Shown: positions 56,834-64,000 of the stretch, piece after piece
Layout: every line of letters starts with the position of its first letter
Numbering within the stretch: the stretch's first letter is position 1
From: Hygrophila difformis
Lineage: Eukaryota; Streptophyta; Magnoliopsida; Lamiales; Acanthaceae
NCBI GenBank assembly: GCA_030278955.1
Contig: JAOANR010000015.1
Location: forward strand, 21,051,073 to 21,115,072
DNA length: 64,000 nt
Direction of reading: 5' to 3'
Program-made: the position numbers and the translations under genes
The notes under the pieces: model-generated
Seen by the model: only the letters and a program-made list of their open reading frames with translations
What the model was told of the DNA's origin: nothing
Databases searched by the model: none

Positions 56834-57960
56834 TCACCCCCAACCTACAAAACAGCAAATAATTCTTCAACATTCATCCAAATTCCAAAACAAATAAATA
56901 CTGCCAATAACCTGCATACACCTTGTCCATTTCCACTTTCTTCTATTAACAACCAACTGCCACCGCCATCACTACTATGTGCATCCGACTAACAATGAAA
57001 GGAATAAAATTTTTGTTGCATTTCATTTAACACCCAGCAATTCTGCCATCACTACAACATGCATCCCACTAACAATCAAAGGAATAAAATTTACTCAATT
57101 TCATTTCACACTCAGCAATTCTTCTCAAATACCTATTCTTTTCTCTATCGTCGACATTCTCGATATTATTTGTTACTGAAATTCAAGCGCTACAGACAAT
57201 TATAGCTTGCAACCTAAACAACTTCATTTCTCATTCTAAAACTTCCAAATACCAAGTGTAATCTAAAGGCAAACCATTTCCATTTCAAATTCGCAACTAA
57301 TATTCTTCAATTCTGTAATTGCAACGCCAAAACACCACTTCTTCTATCAAATTGAGACACTCACCTTTTGGGTCGCTGTTTTCCTCCGCCTGCTGCTACA
57401 CTTCGCGCAATACGGCCTTCCTCCTTCCTCGGTTACCCCTTCTTCGCGCTGCACTATCAATGTCCCCCTTTCATGGCGCTCACACACAAATAATCCTAAA
57501 CCCCAACACCGTTAATACCTCCGCCTTCTTTCTCGCCGCTGTCACCGAACTCCCTTACTACCTCCGCCTCCGCCTTCGCCCTTCCAATTTCCTCCGTCGT
57601 GCTGCAAAACCCCCCTTATTGCTTCAATCGTGCCTGCCCTACCCAACCCTTTCGCAATTTACGAGCCCTAATGTTAATGTGAATGTGGACGGGAAAGAGT
57701 AAAGTGGAAATGGTGGACGAAAGAGTTTAGGGAGGGAGTGAATTGCAAATATTATAATTTTAATAGGGGACCCACCAAACATTTCCCACCCTTTTCTTTT
57801 TAAATTTAATTCATTTATGTATTTTAAAATAAGTCCTAATTTATTTGGTGTAGTTGACTTAAAGGAAGAAAGTGTTGTGGGGTGCAGTGTAAGTCTCCAT
57901 TTCATCGGTGGGTTTATCTTTAATTTGCCGAAAATACTATGAAGTCAAAAATTAAAAATA
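56834..57960. other. 5' region of the ULP1-like gene
   Basis: Probable promoter and leader of the minus-strand gene. An ~75-bp direct repeat covers 56963-57120 (CCATCACTAC … CATCC/ACTAACAAT … GGAATAAAATTT … CAGCAATTCT). The stretch 57370-57650 is C/T-rich. Near 57895-57916 the sequence TTTCATCGGTGGGTTTATCT may belong to a degenerate TIR. No other gene is seen. Confidence 0.45.
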
Positions 57961-58129
57961 AATAAATTAAATAAGTTAGGAAATTCAATAATTCAATTAA
58001 TTAATAAATAAATTATTAAATGGCTCAAATAAATAAATAATTATTATAAAAATAATAAAATAAATATTTAATAAAAATATTAAATAAATAATAAAATAAT
58101 GGGAAAAATAATAAAATTTAAAAAAAAAA

Positions 58130-58386
58130 TACCGACCCCAATTATATTGCGGTAGGTAATGAGATCGATAATACCGACCACTATAAAGGCGGTCGGTGTT
58201 TGGGTCGGTAAACACCAAACACATTAATGGTGGTCAATGTTGTGGTTGTCGAAGACACTAGGCCCCAATAATAGCTAAAAATCACCGACCCCGACCCCAT
58301 ATGGGGGCCGGTGTTGGGCTAGTAAATCCGACCCGCACTATGGTGGTCGGCAATTGGGGTCGGTAAATAGCTTTTTTCTTATAGTG
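58130..58386. mobile_element. CACTA-type terminal fragment or small non-autonomous CACTA
   Basis: The right end, reversed, reads CACTATAAGAAAAAAGC, the CACTA signature. Many CCGACC/GGTCGG subterminal motifs fill the segment, and TACCGACCCCAATT (58130-58143) pairs perfectly with its inverse at 58352-58365. The left outer CACTA terminus is missing or replaced by an A run. Confidence 0.8.
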
Positions 58387-58799
58387 TTTACTTCTACATT
58401 TCACGCACTTCAATACATATTTTTAACAATTAATATCATAATTTTTAAGGTAAAAGAACGCCCGAAGTGTTGGAAAAGAGAAAAAACTATAAAAAAAATA
58501 TATAAAAATTCAATATTCTAGAACTTTGTGATTAGACGCATCTAACATCTCACTTGACTATTATTTATAATATAACTATGTAAAACTCGAATCAAAGTTA
58601 TTTATTGATTGGTATCAACTATACAAATGGTAGATATATAAAATTAATGGATGAAGTCTATCCTAAAATTAAAGAATCCAATAAAATTTCATTTAACTGT
58701 ATAAAATTAAAAGTCAATGTTACATAATTATTAATGTAAAAGTCCAAATAAAATATTAATTATAGAGATGGAGTAATATATTTATCCAGAGAACTAGAG
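58387..58799. other. Intergenic DNA
   Basis: AT-rich, no gene seen. Confidence 0.4.
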
Positions 58800-58881
58800 A
58801 ACTGAAAGTGTAAGGGTTTTCTCCAAGAAAGCTCCAAGAAGTTTCTTCATGTATTCAAGAACCTGGTGACGATCATCTCTG

Positions 58882-60081
58882 ATGGGGGACACAGAGATGG
58901 AGGATCATGGAGGCATACCTCCGGATCCGGATGATGATAGAGCTGTCAAGAGACCCCGATCACTTTATAGCGAGATTGCGAAGCGTGGAACGGGCTTTAT
59001 TCATGTCCCTACCGAAGATTTGCGAGACCTTGCTGCTGATGAAGAGGATATCATTGAATCTGTGGTTAATGGCATTCCCCGTTTCCAGCTATCTCCTGCC
59101 TTCAAACAAACGCTGCTTCGCCATTGGCAATATGCTATAGTTCTAAAAGTAGTTGGACGTAATGTCTCTTACAGAGTCCTCAAGAATCGCCTTGATAGGA
59201 TTTGGCCGGCTTCGGCATTGGCGTCCCTTATTGATGTGGATAAAGGCTATTACATTGTCCGATTCACTAATGAAGATGATGCTCTTATGGCCCTTACAGG
59301 CGGGCCTTGGATGGTTGCTGGTCAATATTTGCATGTTCAACCATGGAGTGAAAAGTTCAACCCTGCAAAAAATGAAATTAAAACTATGGTCACTTGGATC
59401 CGTTTTCCTAACATTCGAATGCATCTATACAATCGTCCATATCTCTTTAGAGCTGGGTCTGCTGTTGGAGAAGTTCTAAGCATTGATTTCAATACAGACC
59501 TCACGGCTAGGGGCCGATTCGCTCGGTTGGCAGTCAAGATTGATCTCGACAAACCTCTTCGCCCACAAGTGATACTAGAAGATGACGTGATTAATGCAAA
59601 ATATGAGAATATTAAATTGGTTTGTTTCAATTGTGGCAGGTATGGCCATGGTACCAATTCTTGCCCAGAACCGAAACAAAAACCACCGGCGAATAACCAA
59701 GAACAGGTTCACTAAGAGGATAATGTTCATCTTGATCAGCAAGATAGGAGTGGATTTGGGCCATGGATGCTCGTGCAATCTGGGAGAAGGCCTCGTACTA
59801 CGGCAGGAGCAATACCCACTATCCAGGATCAAAATAAGAACCGCTTCAATGCTTTGCTGCATGATCAAGAAATGGATGCGGTGACCCCTGGTAATCGGAG
59901 TAAGGCGGATATACCACCTAAGCCAGCCACTGTTTCCAGTACCAATCCACCGATTCCCCGTTCTTTGCAAACTCATAATCGTTCTTTACCCTCTAGTTCT
60001 AACCCTCCATACTCCCCGTCCACCGCAAGTTCATGCTCGTGCTCAACCCTCCAGACCTCCTTCCCCTTCCGTTCAGCATAG
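58882..60081 (+). pseudogene. LINE-B ORF1: DUF4283 plus CCHC zinc knuckle
   Basis: ATG 58882 starts MGDTEMEDHGGIPPD. The DUF4283 nucleic-acid-binding region spans about residues 70-215 (WQYAIVLKVVGRNVSYRVLK, IDVDKGYYIVRFTNEDDALM, GPWMVAGQYLHVQPWSEKF). A zf-CCHC_4 knuckle, CFNCGRYGHGTNSC, lies near 250-263. TAA at 59713 ends the frame, but the same frame continues with GFGPWMLVQSGRRPR, the motif that normally follows in ORF1, to 60081. So one point mutation truncates the protein. It would bind LINE RNA. Confidence 0.88.
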
Positions 60082-60469
60082 AGTTCCTCAGGAAAACCCT
60101 AATGAGAGCCGTTGTGCACGGTCCCGTTCCACCCCTCCCCCCACATCAGGCACCCGATCGCACTCCCCCTCTTGGATACAACAGCCCTCGGGTACCTGGA
60201 TGCGGCCTGTCCAATCGTCTCTCCCCTCAGATCATCATGCTGCGGTCACCGTTCTTGACCCTTCCATGCATGTTGGCAAAAGGAGCAAAAACCTGGAAGG
60301 ACCTGCTAGGGGCAGACCCCTGACACCTCATCCAATCCATATGATAATCTCTCAGACAATTTGGATTGTTCCTCAAATCCAGCTGATGAGCAGGATGTTC
60401 ATATGTCATCTTAGTTTGCTCTAGGCTAAGTGATTCATCTTCTGCTTGCTAATTATTTTCCTTTTATAC

Positions 60470-63400
60470 ATGCAGTTTACTTTTGCTTGTTGGAATGTAC
60501 AGGGGGCAGGGTCATCTCCGTTTCGTAGAGAATTTTGTGATCTTACTAATAATAATAGGATTGATCTTATGGCTGTTTTTGAGCCTCGAATTTCTGGTCA
60601 CCAAGTCGATAAATTTATTAGCAAATGTGGTTTCCCTTCTTCTTTTCGTGTTGAAGCGTCCGGATTCTCGGGTGGTATTTGGGTGCTTTGGAAAGAATCC
60701 ATTTATGTGGATATTATTGAAGCTCACTCTCAATTTGTGGACATCTGCTTGAAAGATCCTTCCGGTGATGTGTTCATTACTATGATCTATGCCTAGTAAA
60801 GCTCGTCGTGCTTGGTTGTGGCCTGAACTTTTGAGAATTGGTAGTAGTCGTCAAGATCCGTGGTTAATTGGGGGGGGATTTTAATTGTATTGCTCGCCAT
60901 GATGAATCTAAAGGAGGTAACTCTAATTTTTCTTGTGATGAGCTTACTACTTGGATGAATGCAGCATCTGTTGTTGATATCAGAACCTTTGGGAGTAGTT
61001 TTACATGGGCTAGAGGCTCTTTGAGATGTCGTCTTGATCGCATGGTTGGCAATAATGCTTGGTTTGATAAATTTCCTCAGGCTACTGTTGAAGTCCTCCC
61101 TAGAATTCTTTCTGACCATTCTCCTCTTTGTATTAAGATTAGAAGTTCTATTCCTTCCAACAATACAGGCAGTATCAAATTCTTTCGATATAAAGCAGCT
61201 TGGCAAAGTTTTCCTAGCTTTAGAAAGTTGGTGACATCTACTTGGAATGATTATGAGCCTCTTCCTGCTATCATTAAGAAGTTTGGCCAGAGAGCTTCTG
61301 CTTGGGATTGCAGCATATTCAGTACCATAAATAAGAGAAAGGCTAGGATTCGAGCCCGTTTGAAAGGTATTGAAAGTAATCCGAATTGGGTGGAGAATGC
61401 TTTCTCCAGACGTCTGCATTCCCAATTGAGCTCTGATCTTGGACACATTCTTGAGAAAGAGGAAATGACTTGGATTCAAAGAAGCACGAGGGACTGGAAT
61501 AATGCGGGTGACCAGAACACTAGTTTCTATCATAATTTTATTAAAGCCAGGAGAAGGAATAAATTGGTTTCTATCCTTAAGGATGCTGATGACACCGTTT
61601 ACTCATCTGAGCATTCTATACAGGAGATGGTTACTAGTTTTTTCACTAACCTCTATCAGAGCAATTCGGCCACTTCCCAATCTAGAGTCCCTATTGCTCA
61701 TGGCCAGCTTCCTACTTTGACAGAGATTGAAACAGAAGCTCTTCAAGCTATCCCTTCCAAGGAAGAAGTCTTTGCTGCCATCAAGGGAATGGCCCCCCTG
61801 AAAGCTCCGGGTCCGGATGGTCTACATGCCATGTTTTATCAACAAAATTGGGCTATTATTGGTGATTCTGTCCATAAATTTGTTAAGGATTGTTTTAGTG
61901 GTCTTCATGACATAGCTTCCATAAACCATACAACTATTATCCTCATTCCTAAAGTGCCTAATCCGCTATCAGTCACCCAGTTCCGCCCTATAAGCCTTTG
62001 TAATGTGGCTTATAAGATCATTACCAAAGTGCTTGTTAATCGTATGACATACATTCTTCCAAGGATCATCTCCCCTGGTCAATCCAGTTTCGTCAAGGGC
62101 CGCATCATCCAGGATAATATTATACTATGTCATGAACTTGTTCACTTTCTGAACAAATCCTCAGCTAAGCCGGGTTTCATGGCTCTTAAATTGGACTTGG
62201 AAAAAGCATATGATAAACTTGAATGGAGCTTTATTCATGATACTCTTTTACAGTTTGGATTTCCTAATTCTTGTATTCAACTTATCATGAAATGTATCAA
62301 CACTTCATCCTTGCAGGTCTATTGGAATGGCAAACCCTCTAGAGCTTTCAAACCATCCCGAGGCATCCGACAGGGAGACCCTATATCCCCTTATATTTTC
62401 ATTTTATGCATGGAAAGACTGGGAGCTATGATTAACCAAGCCGTGTTTGATAAAATTTGGTATCCTCCAACCTGGAATAAGGGGCTTCTTAATGTACCTT
62501 ATGTCTTTTTTTGCAGATGACATTCTATTGTTTGCAAAAGCTTCTGTTACTCAAGCTCGTCACATCAAAACTATTCTTGAGAGCTTTAGTTCACTGTCTG
62601 GCCTTGTGATTAGTCTGTCTAAATCTCGCATACTCTTAGGGCGTATTGTTGACTGTGATTGTAGGAGGGATATCACCAATATTCTGAATCTTCTCAGTAC
62701 TCAGTCTTTGGGCACCTATCTTGCCATTCCTATGACTACGGGGAAACTTTCTCACTCGGACTTCACTTTTCTCATTGACAAAGTTAGGACGAAACTCAAT
62801 GGCTGGTCCCAGAGGTACCTCAATCTTGCTGGAAGGTCTACACTTATCAAATCAGTTCTTCACCCTATTTGCATGTATATTATGCAAGTAATTCGGCTCC
62901 CGAAGAAGACTATTAAAGACCTTGAGAAGATTTGTAGAGACTTCCTTTGGGGCTCGTCTAATAATGGTCACAAAGTCCATCTCCTTGCATGGGACACGGT
63001 TGCATCCAGGATCGAATATGGTGGCCTTGGTATTCGCAAGCTTGAAGATTTTAATAAGGCACTCCTTATCAAGAGCTGGTGGGGGCTGGTTACTAGAGAT
63101 GTTCCCTGGACTAAGCTACTGCAACTTCGCTATGGTTGGAATGGCAGTCGGTTTACTCACCATGCTCAAACCTTCTCTCAATTTGCCAAAGATCTTAACG
63201 CTGTCAGCCATCATTTCCATTCCATGTTGGGGTGGAAGATTGAGAATGGTAAGTCTGTTGTTTTTTTGGCTTGATCTATGGCCTGATAAAAAATTTTCCA
63301 TGCAGGACTTGGCTTCTGGCCCTCTTACAAAGGAGGATCTGTCTCGGTCTGTGGATTCCTACTCAAAGGGAACCACCTGGAATTTGCAAGAGCTCGGGCC

Positions 63401-64000
63401 CCTCCTCACGGATGCTGGAATCCAAATTCTCATGTCACTTCCTACTCCTCGGAGAATGGATATGGATGATCGTCCTTTCTGGAACCCGGCTCCCAATGGT
63501 ATTTTATCGGTCAGCAGCACCGTGGATCGTCTTTCACTCTTCCAATCTCGTAATAGCGATAGTACCTGGAGTCAAATTTGGAAATGGCCGGCACCATTTC
63601 GCACCCGGATGTTTTTATGGATTGCTGCACACAACAAACTCCTTACTGGCCTGGAGAGGGTTAAGAGGCATATCTCCTTGGATGGTACTTGTTGGAAATG
63701 TGGTGACATAGAGAGTTGCATCCATGCTCTTAAGGATTGTCCCTCTTCGACTGACGTCTGGATCAGGTTAGGGATTCCTAGCACTAGAAAGTTTTGGTCC
63801 CTTGATATCAAGGAGTGGATCTCCTCCATGCAATGTAAATTTGTTGGCGAGAAAGATGCTGTCCTGTTTGGTGTTGGTGCTTGGCTTATATGGAAGAATC
63901 GCTGCTTGGAGTTTTATGGCAATGAGGATGTGTTCTGGCCGTCTGTTCATTCCAAAATCCAAAGGGTTACTAGTGAATTTCTGGCTGCCAGGAAAGAGCT
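60470..64000 (+). pseudogene. LINE-B ORF2: endonuclease, reverse transcriptase, zf-RVT (partial)
   Basis: ATG 60470 (MQFTFACWNVQGAGSS) starts the APE endonuclease. TAG and TAA near 60794 reflect a small deletion, and GGDFNCIARHDESKGG resumes after an 8-G run near 60870. RT has KAPGPDGLHAMFY, FRPISLCNVAYKIITKVL, LDLEKAYDKLEWSF, QGDPISPYIF, and the catalytic FADD near 62514 after a 7-T run. A frame change at a 7-T run near 63260 leads into zf-RVT (FRTRMFLWIAAHNKLLTGL, CWKCGDIESCIHAL). Most lesions lie in mononucleotide runs. The C-terminal RNase H is outside the window. Confidence 0.9.

Larger units (their letters stand above)
44500..57935. mobile_element. Large Mutator-like element with transposase and convergent ULP1-like gene (candidate)
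   Basis: A MuDR-type transposase gene (+, 44822-47594) and a DUF1985-ULP1-like gene (-, 56833-53248) face each other, the same convergent arrangement as mudrA and mudrB in maize MuDR. Between them lie a 493-bp tandem array and a small coiled-coil/membrane ORF. Possible degenerate TIRs: ACCCACCGA and following bases near 44547 and, inverted, near 57909. Ends and TSD are not resolved, so joining both genes in one element is an inference. ULP1-like genes inside Mutator elements (Kaonashi type) are known from other plants. Confidence 0.55.
58800..64000 (+). mobile_element. L1-type LINE (LINE-B), runs off the right edge
   Basis: Short leader, ORF1 (58882-60081, one stop) and ORF2 (from 60470, open to the window end apart from a few single-base shifts). 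RNase H and the poly(A) tail would lie beyond 64000. The 5' end is approximate. It belongs to a different LINE family from LINE-A, as the ORF2 proteins differ strongly. Confidence 0.85.

Noticed and set aside
56480..56992. Plus-strand Pro/Leu/Phe-rich frames
   Set aside because: They are complements of the Lys-rich N-terminal repeats of the ULP1-like gene.

Overview
The window is nuclear DNA of a flowering plant, most likely a eudicot. The evidence is plant-type introns, a CIPK kinase of the intronless CIPK4/7 kind, and plant-specific mobile elements from nearly every superfamily (Tat/Retand, Tekay chromovirus, SIRE-like Copia, L1-type LINEs, hAT, Mutator, CACTA, Stowaway). An asterid such as a Lamiales species is my guess only. 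About nine tenths of the sequence is mobile elements, many nested. The only clear host gene is the CIPK at 38805-40160.

Layout. 1-1741: unassigned, LTR- or leader-like DNA. 1742-2241: a 500-N assembly gap. 2242-10365: a young non-autonomous element derived from a Tekay chromovirus (minus strand), with LTRs, PBS and PPT, a chromodomain-integrase remnant, a coiled-coil ORF where gag should be, and an antisense intron-containing gene of the putative plant transposon protein family. 10366-19342: a Tat/Retand Gypsy element (plus strand) with protease, RT, two RNase H domains and integrase, followed by an antisense multi-exon plant-mobile-domain (PMD) gene. 20333-36585: a small hAT element (8-bp TSD ATGCCAGC) inflated to 16.25 kb by a second hAT (itself holding a LINE) and by an 8.5-kb SIRE-like Copia element with an extra ORF. 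36594-38800: several MITEs, the last next to the kinase promoter. 38805-40160: CIPK7-like kinase. 42070-42707: SIRE-like LTR fragment. 43058-43987: a Mutator non-autonomous element with ~100-bp TIRs and a perfect 9-bp TSD. 44822-56833: a MuDR-type transposase gene and, convergent to it, a DUF1985-ULP1-protease-like gene, with seven 493-bp tandem repeats between them. 58130-58386: a CACTA end. 58800-64000: an L1-type LINE running off the right edge.

The most interesting theme is that four mobile elements of different superfamilies each carry an accessory gene of the related PF20167 / PMD / DUF1985 plant-transposon type: two antisense and spliced, one sense downstream of pol, one convergent to a transposase. 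The antisense and convergent genes keep open, phase-consistent exons. The best single candidate for an under-described system is the Mutator-like locus at 44.5-57.9 kb: transposase, ULP1-like protease with an Asn in the catalytic Asp position, a small membrane-anchored ORF and an internal satellite. All calls rest on reading the sequence; no database search was run.
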